DNA from: Acanthochlamys bracteata
Taxonomy: Eukaryota > Streptophyta > Magnoliopsida > Pandanales > Velloziaceae
Reading direction: 5' to 3'
Assembly: GCA_019914995.1 (NCBI GenBank)
Contig: CM034128.1
Span: 6,946,501 to 7,010,500 of the forward strand
DNA: 64,000 bases
Below are positions 37,901 to 50,455 of this stretch, piece after piece. The notes under the pieces were generated by a model that ran no database searches, was not told the DNA's origin, and saw nothing but the letters and a program-made list of their open reading frames with translations. Each line of letters opens with the position of its first letter. Position 1 is the stretch's first letter. A program made the translations under genes and the position numbers.

Positions 37901-39777
37901 ACGCAATGGTAAAATTAGCAACACTTTTCTGGCTTGTTTAGACCTTTATGAATAGAAATGCCCCAAATGACCTGCTATTTTTGAGAAGATTGTTCTCCAA
38001 AATCTCATTCATGTTTGTATATCTTCACCAACAGGCAGTGAATGTTACGCCTACATATACATATAAAAATTATAATCTTGCAAACCTGTAGATCATTACT
38101 TGAGAAACGTTTCTCAATCTAGGAAATGTAGTTCGACATATTTTGTGAGAATATCAGCTGGACTGCAATTGCGGCCCTGATTGCAAACTCTTCCAAATTT
38201 CTGAAGTAGAATATCCGCCTAAGCTAATCATATCTTCCAGTAACAATAAGGGTGTTTTTTATTAAAAATATGGTTCAGAAGATAATGGAACAACTGGAAG
38301 GAGCTAGTTGGTGCCCTATGATTTGTATGGATAGTTGATGATTTACTCTTCATAAAGGCTAATGCAAGCTTTTAGTAGTTTTTTTTTTGTTTTTTTGGAA
38401 AGAATCAACGAACTCCTACAGCTCAACTGAGTAACTTGCTTTTCAATTTCCAAATAGAACATAGATCCTATCCACGTGTATGATTCATTACCATACCTTT
38501 GCCTTTTTTTTTTATCCTTTGAATCTAGTTTGGTGTTTATGCCTATGGTGCAACGCTTTTAGCAAAACTGAATAAAAGTTCAAAAATAGAAACACGTAAA
38601 GAAGGTAGAGGAAGATAAAATATCGGAGTATTAACTTGCAAATGGTTCAAGTTCAATTTTGCAAATCTTATGATGTTTCTGATAAACATGCTTTGGTGTC
38701 ATGCTTGTCAGATTTGTGTTTATACTTGTATGTTTTGGCTTCACATAAATGCAGCTAAGTTAATTGCTTGTCTTGCATCTTCAGGTTTTCTTGGATTCAC
38801 TTGGATGACTTGGTGGACCTTATATATGAATCATTAAAAAATCCTTCCTATCAAGGTAGTCTTCTAATAGCATATATGAGAACATAGCGATGTTTGCAAG
38901 TGTACTTATTAGTTCAGGTAAGATAGTCTAGTAACACCACTTCCAATAGTCACACCGGAGCCTACTAGATACTTCCTTTGAATAAATAAATTGTATGTAT
39001 GTGTCTACTTTTGATTCCATGTTCCTAATCACTACTATTTTGGAGGAGTGTACTTCATGGGTCTAATCAAAGATGGAAGACTATTACTTCACTATTCTAT
39101 CAGTTCCTAGGATGTGGCTCATGCAATTGTCTCTGAATACATGCATTGCTGCCACGATCAAATGTCAAGCAAACTGACTAACCCCTTGATTGGATTGAAT
39201 CAAGAAGTTCTCATCTCCATCCTCAAGGATGCTTGTAGTTCTCAAAATATTTTATTGATTTTCTTAGTGGAAGCATTGAACATGGGAAGCTCGGCATCTT
39301 GCACTGAATAACATAATTGCTTGGTTCCTTATGTCATGCTTATTTGTAGTTAGTCTTTCGTCCTTGTATCATAGAAAAATAAACTTTCAGTTCAACATGC
39401 ACTAAATTTGCAAAATTCTCAGGCGTGATAAATGGCACTGCTCCAAACCCTGTTCGTTTTGCTGAAATGTGTGACCAGCTAGGACAAGTTTTAGGGCGTC
39501 CATCTTGGCTACCTGTTCCAGAGTTTGCTCTGAAGGCGTTGCTCGGTGAAGGTGCCTCTATTGTATGTATTTTGTCACTTGACCAAATTGCCTCTCTTTA
39601 TCTTCTTTTTTCAACACAATTTCTGATGAAGATAGAAAATGAGCACTCCTTTTCATCATTGTTTTTCAAATACAGGTTTTAGAAGGACAAAGAGTTCTTC
39701 CAGTAAGGGCGAAGGAGCTAGGCTTCTCTTACAAATATCCATATCTCAAAGATGCTCTCAAAGCTATTGTTTCATAG
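31987..39777 (+). CDS. GC1: GC1/SulA, SDR39U1-like epimerase-family protein of plastid division
   Basis: Chloroplast envelope-associated member of the extended short-chain dehydrogenase fold; in Arabidopsis GC1 (GIANT CHLOROPLAST 1) influences plastid division. Thirteen exons: 31987-32043, 33376-33444, 33617-33692, 34125-34184, 35438-35556, 36029-36073, 36187-36265, 36860-36921, 37060-37162, 37848-37908, 38785-38855, 39423-39562 and 39676-39777, giving 347 residues, the usual family length. The N-terminus is a short transit-like stretch. The nucleotide-binding loop TGATGFIG lies at about 51-58. Further landmarks are [13 protein letters not shown], the active-site region [35 protein letters not shown] and the C-terminal DUF1731 block [14 protein letters not shown]. 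Exon 4 must end at GTAAGA (34185) for exon 5 to read in frame. Intron 1 (1.3 kb) hosts a MITE. Identification is secure. Confidence 0.95.
32797..33023. repeat. MITE copy 7 in GC1 intron 1, with TAA target duplication
   Basis: 227 bp flanked by TAA at 32794-32796 and 33024-33026. Left end GGGGTGTTTGGGAGTGCTTA; right end TAAGCAATCCCAGACATGCC, its inverted match. Interior is more diverged than in the other copies. Confidence 0.8.
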
Positions 39778-41002
39778 GAGTGCGTCTACTTGAGCTTCTT
39801 GTTTTGAAAGTTCACGAGTGGTTTTTGAACTAATCATTAATTCAAAGAAGCCGTATATAAGAAAAATTCATTATTTTAATTTATTATACTATTATTTAAA
39901 TGATGGTGCTAGATTAAGAGTGTATGATTTAGCATGGGAAAGTAACTTTACTTTGGCTAAAAAGTTATTCCAAATATTAAACGATGTACCTGTAGTATGG
40001 TATTGTTGTTAATTTAGGACATTACTACCTGCATGTTTTGGGAGTGTTTTTCTTATCTTTATTTTAACTTTTGGTCTTCTAACAAACCTACTATAGCATT
40101 ATAAAAAAAATTAAAATATTTTTAAATTATAAATGATTTGTACGTCATAGAATACTTATAGTATAATTTTTATTTTTTAACTAAAAACTAAGTCTATTTT
40201 TAAAAAATTTTAAAATTCCTTTTTTTTCCTAAAAATATGTTTATTTTAAGCATCTCTGAACAACTCTTTAGAGCGAGGCTAAACTGTACCTCCTAAATGT
40301 AATCTAGATAACATTTTGCTTCGGTTTTAGAATAAAGCATGTTGAATTTTATGGTAATCAGTTTCAACTTAATAAGTAAATCTGAATAATACTCAACTGT
40401 TGTTTAGGCAATACGATTGGTTCAACTTTAGTAGACCATACAGGTTGGACTTTAGGATAAGTAGGTTCAGTTTAAGCATACTTTAAAATTAAATCAATCA
40501 ATTGTGTTATGTAGATAATGTTTAGAGGGGTGTACCACACGCAAATTCTATTGATCTTGCACGTATCATCACCATCATTCTTTCTACTCAAACAAATTAA
40601 GAAGAAAGAAAATAATGATCAGTTCGTCAATGTTAAAATGTGGGTGAAAATAAACTTTGTGAAGAACTTCTGTTTTTCTGTAGAAAAAGATTCACTACAA
40701 AAGTTTGCCTACACCATTTTTCAAAAATTGCTAAAGCACCCACTTGGGTTAGCATAACCATTGCAGTATTGTATTATTCAAAAAACAAAATGACCTCCTC
40801 GGGACCTAACCAGAGTTCCTAAACTCCTAAGGACCAAAATGAATAATAATGTTCGAGCAAATGAAGCAATACATAGAACCGAACCAACACTGAACCGTCT
40901 CTTCTGCAGATGCGAAGCCTTCTTCGCCGAATCTCTATTTTGCGAAATATACTCCAGAACCACCTCCAATTCCAAATCCAAATCCCCTTCTCCTCTTCAG
41001 TC
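39778..41002. other. Intergenic stretch between GC1 and the DUS gene
   Basis: No gene supported. About 40040-40265 is a diverged relative of the main MITE family (starts TTTTGGGAGTGTTTTT, AT-rich core). The last 100 bases are GC-richer leader sequence of the DUS gene. Confidence 0.35.
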
Positions 41003-44000
41003 ATGGGCGCTTCTGCTGATCCCTTTGTAGCAACGCAAACGCCAACAGAAGACTCCGACGAACTCCTCTGCTCTGCCGTATCCAGCTGCTTTCTCTCCGA
41101 TTCTTCCCTTCCTCCACCGCCGAGACCGGTGGTTTCCTGTCGACGAGTTGATGATGTGGAACGCGCATGGGGGCACTGGAGAAAGCTTGGTGAACCGAAA
41201 CTGCTTGTGGCGCCCATGGTGGATAACTCTGAGCTGCCCTTCCGTATGCTATGCCGCCGCTATGGCGCGCAGGCTGCTTACACGCCTATGCTTCACTCAA
41301 GAATCTTCTCTGAGAATGAAAAATATCGATCCATTGAGCTAACCACTTGCAAGGTATCACATGCTAGAACAATTTTGTTGTACCTGCTACTACGTTTGGT
41401 CAATTCTCTAAGTTCAAATTAACGAACTGTGATGCAAAATTTTCGAAAAGTTTGTATCTTGTTTTGCATTGGAGATTCTGGAAATGTTGGGTTTGCTTGT
41501 TAAGGTTATGCACTTTGATGTGGGCTTTCTAAATTGATGTGAGTCATTATACACTTCTGTTGCACCCGTATTGTCCCGAGTTTGTCTGTGGTTCTCTTGT
41601 GAGAAGTTGGCTTTTGTCATATGTTTGTCCATGTTTTGATTATTTTTTAGTTTTACTATTTTCCTTTGAATTTCTAGTAGTCTGAGTTTTATTGCTGTTA
41701 GTGCTTAGTGCCCCTTTGAATGACTTTGCTTGACTTTTAAATTATCGATTATAAAACTTTATGCTATTTATCTGGGCTTCCTCGCTTGCTTGTGGCACTT
41801 CCTTTTTTTAGTTCACTAAAAGTTGCTAGTTTAAGCAAAATGCTAAGCACACCTTGAAACTCATGTTGTTTAATTACTTCTTAGAGTGTATTCGGCCATG
41901 TATGGTATTATGCAAACACCGAGGTATTTCAGAAAATACTATCATATTCAAAATACCATTGTAGAAGAACGTCTAGCAATGTGTTATATGGTAGTAAAAT
42001 TATTAACTCCCCAAACTGTTTTTAAAACTTAAGGTAACGGCTCGGTATTCAGTTACCATACTTTTTTATCATGGTTTAGCACTTAATGTGCAAACTAGCC
42101 TGCATAATGTCTACTAAAATAATTTATTAATGGTAAGCTCTCACACATATTTCTGCCAACTAACTTCTTCAATGCACTGTAGTATATCAAAATCATCACA
42201 ACCAAACACTTCAAGAATTGATTATGATATTTAGAATAAGGTTAATGTTAATGAGTGCTCCCCGGGTGCTTGTTAAGACCAAACACCCCCGATTATAAGT
42301 AATTCTTTTTTAGTAACCTTTTCAGTATTTCCAAATTAGAATTTGTATAATTTAGGATCTTGTTTATTTGATCAATTCATAAATTATGATCTGTACGAAT
42401 TCTTTTATGAAATGTGCTAATGATCTTCCAATGCAGATTTTATAAAGAATTTGTAAAGATTGTTAAAACTAACGAACTATTTGCCATCAACGTCAATTTT
42501 CTGATGCAACTCTAAATAACCAAAATTTCTGAAAGCAAATTGTGCAGTTGCTGCCAATCTTGCACACCATCACTGTTGATTTTTTGTCAATCTTGTTTGT
42601 TGGTAATGTTCTTACAAAAACTATCATGTCATCGTTGTCGATCTCTCATACTAACATAACATAGAAGTTTTGTATTCTTATTAATAAAAGTTAAAGCTGT
42701 GTTCCTTGATCTATGAAAAGTATAAAAAAATTTTGATGTTGCTGTGAGAGTTATCTTCGTAATGGTTTAAAACAGGAAAGAATTTTTAAATATCCTAAGA
42801 AAATCTTTAAATTTTATAGAAATAATGTAATCCTACCCAACTGAATCTGCCATGTTGCAGATTCTGACTGGAGTGATTCTTGTTAATGGACGCCTCGTGG
42901 CATCTGTTAACAGGACCCTTAAGATAATGACGTTGAATGCCTCTTATAATTGTGTTGTATACCCATAAAAAAGTTTTTCTCGAAGCGCCAAGCAGGCCTG
43001 TTAGTATTCCTTTCTGCCTATCCCTTCTAGTTGATTTCAGCTGCTCATTATAACTTTAGAAATGAGTTTTGCTTGTGATGGTATTCTGTAAGCTGGGACT
43101 GCCAATTAATATTTATATCCTTTTCTTGTATTTGATATTTCTTTCATGTTCATTGATAGTTAGACAGAGTTGCTGCATGTTATTTGTTGTACTTTTTGTT
43201 TTCAAGGGAGATGATCTACTTATCATGTAACAGTTTCCTAAAGTGTGCTCAAGTAAGGTAGCTTCAATTTTTGTTCAATATTTGTAAAGATGCTGAATGT
43301 TTCATGTCATTCAATCGTAGTAGTCTGTAGCTCTTCTAAAGCTGGAACTTCAAAGTATTTTACATCATAGGATTTGCTTCCTTTGACATTTTAGGAGGAT
43401 CGCCCACTTTTTGTCCAGTTCTGTGCAAATGATCCTGATGTCCTGTTGGAAGCAGCTCGATATGTGGAACCTTATTGTGACTACGTGGATATAAATCTAG
43501 GGTATTACACATCTCCTGTTTTTATGCACTTTCTATTACCTGTATAGATACTTGATTAAAGGTTAAGTAGGTCATTATTTTGTACCTGTTATAATTTTTT
43601 CTGCAGGATCTTGATAACTATGTAAGCTTCAGTATCTAAAGAATATTGCCACATTCTTCAAAATGGAGCATTTGCTACCTTGTTGTATCCACTAGAACTC
43701 ATTTCGGGAGAATAGTTGATAACTTCTACATTTTGTTTAGTTGGTCCTGTATACATACACGTGTTGGTGCTGTTATGGTAGTATTCCTAAGAACTGAAGG
43801 GTCTCTGATAGATCTATCAATCAATGTTTACAGGTGTCCCCAAAGGATAGCTAGACGTGGAAATTATGGTGCTTTTCTCATGGAAAATCTTCCTCTCATA
43901 AAATCACTTGTTCAGAAGTTAGCGGAGAACCTTGCTGTCCCTGTTTCATGCAAGATTCGGATTTTCCCAAAATTACAAGACACTTTAGAGTATGCGAAGA

Positions 44001-44581
44001 TGCTTGAAGAGGCTGGCTGCTCTCTATTGGCTGTCCATGGTCGTACTAGAGATGAGAAGGATGGTAAGAAATTTCGAGCTGATTGGAATGCTATAAAGGC
44101 TGTAAAAGATGCTCTCAAAATCCCTGTACTTGCAAATGGAAATATACGCCACATGAAAGATGTTAGGAGCTGCTTGAAATATACAGGTGTTGACGGTGTG
44201 CTCTCAGCTGAGACTCTTCTTGAGAACCCAGCTCTTTTTGCTGGGTATAAAACTGCTGAGTGGAAGGAGATCGATGAAGAAGGAACAAGTAAACCAGAAC
44301 TGAATCAAGCAGATCTGGTGCTAGAGTATCTAAAGTTTTGTGAACAGTATCCTGTGCCATGGAGGATGGTGCGTTCTCATGTTCACAAAATGCTCGGAGA
44401 CTGGTTCAAGATCCATCCTCAGGTGAGAGCAGAACTTAATGCTCAATCTAAACTCACCTTTGAGTGGCTAAGCAACATGGTGATGCGCCTCAAGGAACTT
44501 CGCGGTGGTGCTCCCCTTTATAAAGAACGCCTTGATGGAGAGCGGACAGCATCGGATGGGCCTGCCATTTGCACAACATAA
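41003..44581 (+). CDS. tRNA-dihydrouridine synthase, DUS1 type
   Basis: FMN-dependent enzyme that reduces uridine to dihydrouridine in the D-loop of tRNAs (DUS1 acts at positions 16/17 in yeast). Exons 41003-41353, 43395-43501 and 43834-44581 join in frame to give 401 residues. The TIM barrel begins at [20 protein letters not shown], with [24 protein letters not shown] and [20 protein letters not shown]; Cys154 in LGCPQ is the catalytic acid. Later come [29 protein letters not shown] and [12 protein letters not shown], then the helical tRNA-binding domain. An upstream in-frame ATG at 40910 would add 31 residues (LLRRISILRNIL), perhaps an organelle targeting sequence, so the start is uncertain. 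Intron 1 is 2 kb. Downstream of exon 2 a plus-strand ORF runs back through the intron, which is an artefact. Confidence 0.95.
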
Positions 44582-46360
44582 CTATTTGAGAATGATGAGC
44601 GGTTAAATTGGCAACTCAATACAGGTTTCTGTGGCAAAGTAATTGGTATTCTTTTGGTTATGCGTTGGGGAAGAGGTGCAGTAAAACTAAATCATAAGGG
44701 AAATGGAAGTCAATATCCTATGCTTCCAGCTCCCAGGTCCCATTTCTGACATCAGAAGAAACAAGCTAACTCAGGTTTCCCATTGACACTTACCATACAA
44801 TTTATCGTTATTGTAACTTTCTTGAAGTATAAATCTAATATGGATGTGTATGCAACTGTAATATGTGCCATTTGAATTTGCATTGTTCAACTTGTGTAGT
44901 GTTGGATCTTGTAGCTCCGAATTTCTCTTTCTTTCTTCCTATCTCCCACAATCTTGCTCTTCAACTGTGTTGGGCTACTATGTGTAACTCGTTTAACTTG
45001 TGAATTTGGCTAAGATGCGTTTCTAGACAACGTGTCATGGTCCAATATGCTTTAATTTTAGGGTATTCTGGTCCAAGTTTAGGTTATTTTGATTAGACTT
45101 CGGATATGATCATTATATTGTTTAGGTAATGTTTAAGCGTTTTCTAGACAATACATTTTGCAACAGCTAAATCAAACATATGTCTAGATTAATATTTTTA
45201 GAGGATGCGTTGTGGCCCTGCTCTGTTGTCTTGTTACTAGAACACTACTTTTGAGGAGAATAACCTTTACTATCTCCAAAGCAACCGCTACATTGCCACT
45301 ATTTTATTATATAGTGTTTCATATCATACTGCTCTATGACAAAGAAATTTAAATAAATATTAGTTTGATATTTCTCTTTTATATTGTTTTGCTTTTATGT
45401 TAAGCTTTAGATTTAAATTTTTTTCAATACTCTTATTTATATTTGTATGTATTTGGATATCACCGATATTCAATCTAATACGACTCACAAGTTGTATAAG
45501 TGTATGGCCTTTGTGAGCTTAGGTTTGGCAAAATCTAATCAATCAACAATAACAAACGATAATACTCCAAACGTATAGTTTCTTATTTCGTCAAGGTTGG
45601 CTTCAAGCAATGCAACTTTCATCAGATTTGAATGAATACTTTGAAAGAGATATAATTATAATGAAGGACAACGAAGATTCAAAGAGATTTGAATGAATAC
45701 TTTGAAAGAGATACAGTTATAATGAAGGACAACGAAGTTCAAAGAGTGATTTAATACTGTCCATGTCTCAGTAGTTTCTTCAGTGATGGCATTTAATACA
45801 AATGGAATAATAATTAAAGATCAAAGAATACAACTAATAAGTGAAATCATTGAATTATTAACTTGTCTCAAAGATTGAAAACATGCATTTAAAAAAATGC
45901 AGCATGCAACCTATAAAAAAACATAACACAACAATTTTTTAAGTTATTTTTAAATGAAGATATTCCACATACAAACCAAAATGTATGATTGTAAAAAATA
46001 TTATTATGCAACTATTTAAATTTTATTTTGTCTAAATAATAATATTTTTAAGTTATTGCTTTTGAAGAAAAAGAAACGGAATATCAAATCGAGCTAGGCT
46101 AACGCAACATTCGATAATACGTTTCAATAATTGTTTATTATAATTTTTTATTTTATATTTTTAATAAATTTTTTAAACAAATTTTAAATACAAAACTCAT
46201 TTTTTGACAATTTTTAAAATTTTTTTTATTATAAAATTTTATTTTATAAATATTTTAGAATATCTCCTAAAACTTTTTAGTCAAACTGGGCGTACCCAAT
46301 GGCAACTTTTAGACCTTAGCTTAGATTACAAATTCAACTCCCGGCAAAAGCAATCGTGAC
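44582..46360. other. Intergenic stretch with a tandem duplication and MITE relic
   Basis: No gene supported. 46116-46285 is a partial copy of the main MITE family (starts CATTCGATAATACGTTTCAA, AT-rich core). Confidence 0.35.
45624..45744. repeat. Tandem duplication of ~61 bp
   Basis: Units 45624-45684 and 45685-45744 both start AGATTTGAATGAATACTTTG and end GACAACGAAG..TTCAAAG, differing by a one-base deletion and about three substitutions. Confidence 0.9.
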
Positions 46361-46825
46361 GTGAACGGAATCAATAGGATCTTACTCATGTTGGACCTCC
46401 ACAAACAGCCATCTCTTTTCTTTCACGCCCAACCGCCTCCAAACAACGACGACATCAACAGCTTCGTTCCCAAAAAATTTCGCATGATAACTTTTCGTCC
46501 GATCGATTCAAATTTTACTTCTAGAATTGCTTTTTCTCTGCCGCGTTATCAGATCATCCAAGCCACTTCAGCTTCTTCTTGTTCACCGTCGATGTCTTCA
46601 CCCGAACCAAAATCCAAATCCGGAAACAAGGAAGAGGAGAAGGTTGTGGTAGCACAGTTGCCGCAGCCGCCGGAGAAGCCACTTCCTAGTGATTGCTGCG
46701 GCAGTGGTTGTGTCAGATGCGTTTGGGATGTGTACTTTGACGAGCTTGAGGAATACAATAAGACCGTGGAAGCGATCAAAGCCAAAGAAGAAGACCAATT
46801 AAATTCGAAATCGAATTCTCAATAA
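46361..46825 (+). CDS. Small oxidoreductase-like domain protein
   Basis: Intronless ORF of 154 residues. The C-terminal third carries the short oxidoreductase-like N-terminal domain (Pfam Oxidored-like, as in human OXLD1): PPEKPLPSDCCGSGCVRCVW followed by DVYFDELEEYN at about 103-132. Its four cysteines (112, 113, 117, 120) suggest metal or redox binding; the biochemical function of this family is not established. The first 70 residues are basic with few acids, and end in Ser-rich sequence, consistent with an organelle transit peptide. Start could also be a later Met (46388). The tail is a Lys/Glu helix. Single-exon structure and GC content match a real gene. Confidence 0.82.
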   Translation: MNGINRILLMLDLHKQPSLFFHAQPPPNNDDINSFVPKKFRMITFRPIDSNFTSRIAFSLPRYQIIQATSASSCSPSMSSPEPKSKSGNKEEEKVVVAQLPQPPEKPLPSDCCGSGCVRCVWDVYFDELEEYNKTVEAIKAKEEDQLNSKSNSQ

Positions 46826-47136
46826 ACTGCAATCTTCCGTTGATTGAACACATGTACGCAAATTCTTAAATTGACAGAACATGTAACTTGAAACCATAGT
46901 TCTTGATTGGAATATGTCTTTGAACACGATGATTTTAATCTCGTGTGATGTTGAGCTGAATGAATTATGAGACAACATAAGGTTTTAATCATAGTTCTTA
47001 CTGACTGTTGTTTGACGAGTTATCTGAATTTGATTTTGTAGTTGTGTGAGGCCGCCTATCTTGTTAAGATTGTTTGAAACATCTACTTCCACAAGATCTA
47101 CTAGTACGAGTATGGAAGAAGGTTCAAACTTTTTAG
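46826..47136. other. 3' flank of the oxidoreductase-like gene
   Basis: No ORF of note; likely 3' UTR and spacer. Confidence 0.35.
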
Positions 47137-47372
47137 GAGTGGTTATTAATACTTATAAAAAATATTTTTAAAATAAAAAGTTTGTTATCCTATTTATTTT
47201 AGAGAATATATTTTTTTATCTAAAAATAATAAAAATAAATATAATAAAAATTTAAGACATCAATATTTTAAATATTTTTAAATTTTGTAAATTATTATAA
47301 AATTTTATTAAAAAATATAAAATAAAAGAATTTTAAAAAGTACTGTTTTGAAACGCTCGTTCAAGCGCACCA
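47137..47372. repeat. MITE copy 8
   Basis: Starts TTTAGGAGTGGTTATTAAT, has the A/T core, and ends GTTTTGAAACGCTCGTTCAA before GCGCACC. Confidence 0.6.
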
Positions 47373-47444
47373 TTAGTTGAATCCGTAGTGTTGTTACATG
47401 AAGACAATTGTAATTGTTCCCTTAGAATTTCTCAAGCAATTTTA

Positions 47445-47699
47445 GGATGTGTTTGGAATTATTTATAAAATAGAATTTTTTTAAAATAAAATATATTTTT
47501 ATTTTTTTTAAGAACGAGCTTTATTTTTTTACTTATAAAGAAATAATAAAATAGATACTAAAAAAATCTCATTATCTAGAATTATTTTATAGTTTTAAAT
47601 TTTTAAATAAATTTTTTTAATATTTATAAAATATATATTAAAAAATATATAATTAAAAATTAAAAATTTTGTTAGAAAAATGAAAAGCCAAACCCACAC
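47445..47699. repeat. MITE copy 9 with TTA target duplication
   Basis: 255 bp flanked by TTA at 47442-47444 and 47700-47702. Ends GGATGTGTTTGG and CCAAACCCACAC are inverted repeats. One of the cleanest copies. Confidence 0.88.
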
Positions 47700-47904
47700 T
47701 TAGTTGATTCAATGAAAGAAAGAGAATGCCTACCAAATACATGTATATGCACACATATATACTAGTCAGTAATCGCAATGGTATTAATTGGAGATTAGCA
47801 AGACAAGAAATAGGCATCCATGCACCAACGATAATAATGCATGGCGGGGCAACAACACCTATTCTGGGACTAGAGTGGTCTTTTCATACTGAAAACCCCT
47901 TTAG

Positions 47905-48208
47905 AGGTAACGGAATTTGGTTGTGCTTTTTCAGAAAGCACTTTTCAAAATTTCAATTATATATTTTTTAATAATATTTTGGGACAAAAAATATTAATTT
48001 ATAAAATTTCACTTAATATTTTGGGACAAGAAATATTAATTTATAAAATTTATTTAAAAATTTAGAAAGTATAAAAAAAATTTTACGTCATATAATCTTA
48101 TTATTATTTATTTTTATTATTTTAATATAAAAAATATAATTTATTATTAAAATATGACAAAAATATTTTTATTTTATAAAAGCGCTTTCTATAATCACTC
48201 CTAAGAAT
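47905..48208. repeat. MITE copy 10 with internal duplication
   Basis: Starts GGTAACGGAATTTGGTTGTG and ends AAGCGCTTTCTATAATCACTCC. Inside, about 40 bases (TAATATTTTGGGACAA... to ATAAAATTT, 47972-48050) are present twice in tandem. Confidence 0.65.
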
Positions 48209-48496
48209 TCTTATAGATACAAATTTCTTTTAAATTTTTTGAAAAATAAGCTTTTTATAAAAGATGATATATAATAATTTTATAATACACAATTTAAGCA
48301 TGCATGTCAAATTTTTTTATAAAGAAAATATTATACTTCATAAGATTTTTGTAAGAACAAAAATTCAAAGTAAATAATAATAGAGTTAAAATGCATAACT
48401 AAATAGAGTCTTAGTCATTATACAATATAATCACTTTGCTTTCTTAGAGTGTTATTATTAATACTGAGCCATAAAATATATAGTTCTAACCCTGAT

Positions 48497-49353
48497 TAGG
48501 GGTGGTAATATATGATCCGATCCGAAAATTTGATTCGAAACCGACCTGTTTAATCAGGGTTAGGGTTAAAAAATTTGACCCGTATAAATATATGAATTGG
48601 GTTAGGGTTGAACAAATTTGACCCGATTATTAAATTGGTCAATCCGAGTTAACCCGAAATTGATCCACCAATCTGAAATGTCATCTTTTGAAATAATAAT
48701 TTTTTATTTTTCTTACCGTATAATAAAATATTGACAATAAAAATAATTAATACTAGTTATTTACAAACTATTAAATTAAAATGTATTTATAGTTAATTCT
48801 TTATTTTTATACCTTAGTAAAATAGTATAATATAAAAATTATAATATTATCGAAAAGTATTACTATGTAGGTATTTTTTTTATGACGAATTTAGATTTTG
48901 TATAAAGATTTTTATGAAAATTTTGTTAGATAGATATATTTATCAAAATTTTTATCGAAATTATTAACCTAGTATTTGTAATCATAAATTTCAAATTTGT
49001 TATCATATATTTTTTAAAAATAAAAATAATATATTTTTTTATATTGTAAGGACCGATGAAGACATTAAGGAATGTTGTTGGACATAATTATATCTTGTCA
49101 GTAAAAATATCGTGCACTTTCATTCGAACTGATCTTATAATTTCATTAAAGCTTAAAAATAAATAATTAATAATTAATAATTTTAATTATTAAATGGGTT
49201 GATTCGAATTTGATCCGGTTATTAGTAGGTTGGGTTAGGGTTGACAATTTGACCCGTATAAATTCATGGGTTGAGTTAGGGTTGAACAAATTTAATTCGG
49301 TTATTAAATGGGTCGATCCGAAACCGACCCATTAATCCATATTGCCACCCCTA
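48497..49353. mobile_element. Non-autonomous hAT-like element with telomere-like motifs
   Basis: About 857 bp with inverted ends TAGGGGTGGTAATATATG and (reverse complement of the right end) TAGGGGTGGCAATATGG, the terminal style of many plant hAT elements. Both subterminal zones contain GGGTTAGGGTT and GACCCGTATAAAT blocks in mirrored arrangement. No 8-bp target duplication is evident and no transposase ORF exists. Confidence 0.65.
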
Positions 49354-49610
49354 ATAAATCGTTAGTAGCTTAATGGTTTGACACTTCACGAAAATGTGAC
49401 TTTCCAACGTGTGCAACGGTTACTAGTAATTTATTACTTGATTAAAAAAATGTGAATACGTCACAATATATATTGATTAAATGTGATCATATATCGTCCC
49501 AAATATAAAGCTTAATGAAATGCGTAAACTAGCAAACAATAATCGTCCAGTAATAGTTCATATTATTTCTCAAAGAAATTCATACTAATGGCATAGCAGG
49601 CGGTCCGAAC

Positions 49611-50078
49611 TAGAGGTATAAAAATAAGCCGGGCTAAACGGGTCAGTCCGTAGCCCAGTAAGTTGGTCCGAATATTAGTCCGTTCAGTTTAATAAATAGT
49701 GGTAGGATCAGATCAGTTCGGTCCGATTCTAAAAATAGTATCGGGCCGACTTTGTGAAGCCGCGTGCTCAGTTACTGTTAACATTGATCGGTCAATATTG
49801 ACCAGTTAATCTAATTAATATTGACTATTGATTAGATCAATTTTTAATTAAAAAATATTTTTTAATTATAAAAAATAAATTTTAATAATAATAATTTATA
49901 ATATTTATTATTAATTTAAAATAAAATTTTAAATTTATTTTATATAAAATAAAAAAATAAAACCGAATAAATAAGTAGAACTGAGCCATAAAATATATAA
50001 TCGGACTAGATCAGTTCGATCTATTTATTTGGCCCGGGCGGGCTGGGCCAGCCCGTTCTGTCCATATTTACACATATA
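49611..50078. mobile_element. hAT-like MITE with 8-bp target duplication
   Basis: 468 bp. Flanks GTCCGAAC (49603-49610) and GTTCGAAC (50079-50086) match at 7 of 8 bases. The ends TAGAGGTATAAAAAT and TATATGTGTAAATAT (right end, reverse complement) match at 11 of 15. Subterminal GC-rich GCCGGGCTAAACGGG and CCCGGGCGGGCTGGGC contrast with an AT-rich middle. No coding capacity. Confidence 0.7.
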
Positions 50079-50204
50079 GTTCGAACCAATATATTGATAA
50101 TATTACTATATATGTTTAAATATTTATTATTGGATTGGTGTGATATTTATTATTGATGATATTACTGGCCAAAGGGAGACGGAAAAGAAAGTGATAAATT
50201 TTTA

Positions 50205-50455
50205 AAGCATTTCGGAATTGTTTAGTTTTTCGTTTTGGATAAATAATTTATCAAAATTTTATTTTTATTAAATTTTTATAACAATTTATAATATTTATTT
50301 AAATTTTATAAATTATTTTTAAAAATTATATATAGTATAATTTTTTTATTATTTATTTTATAATTATTGATCAAAATAGTAGAACTTATTTTTATAGAAA
50401 TAAATAAAAATATTTTTAATTTTAAAAAAAATTTCTTTTATAAACACTCATAATT
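50205..50455. repeat. MITE copy 11 (diverged)
   Basis: Begins AAGCATTTCGGAATTGTTTA, carries the poly-A/T core, ends TTTATAAACACTCATAATTT. Confidence 0.5.

Noticed and set aside
43646-43833. Extension of the DUS ORF upstream of 43834
   Set aside because: This is intron sequence that happens to be open; the family match starts at the acceptor before CPQRIARR.
48540-49320. Interstitial telomere repeat
   Set aside because: The GGGTTAGGGTT motifs are isolated, few and imperfect, and mirror each other inside a hAT-like element.
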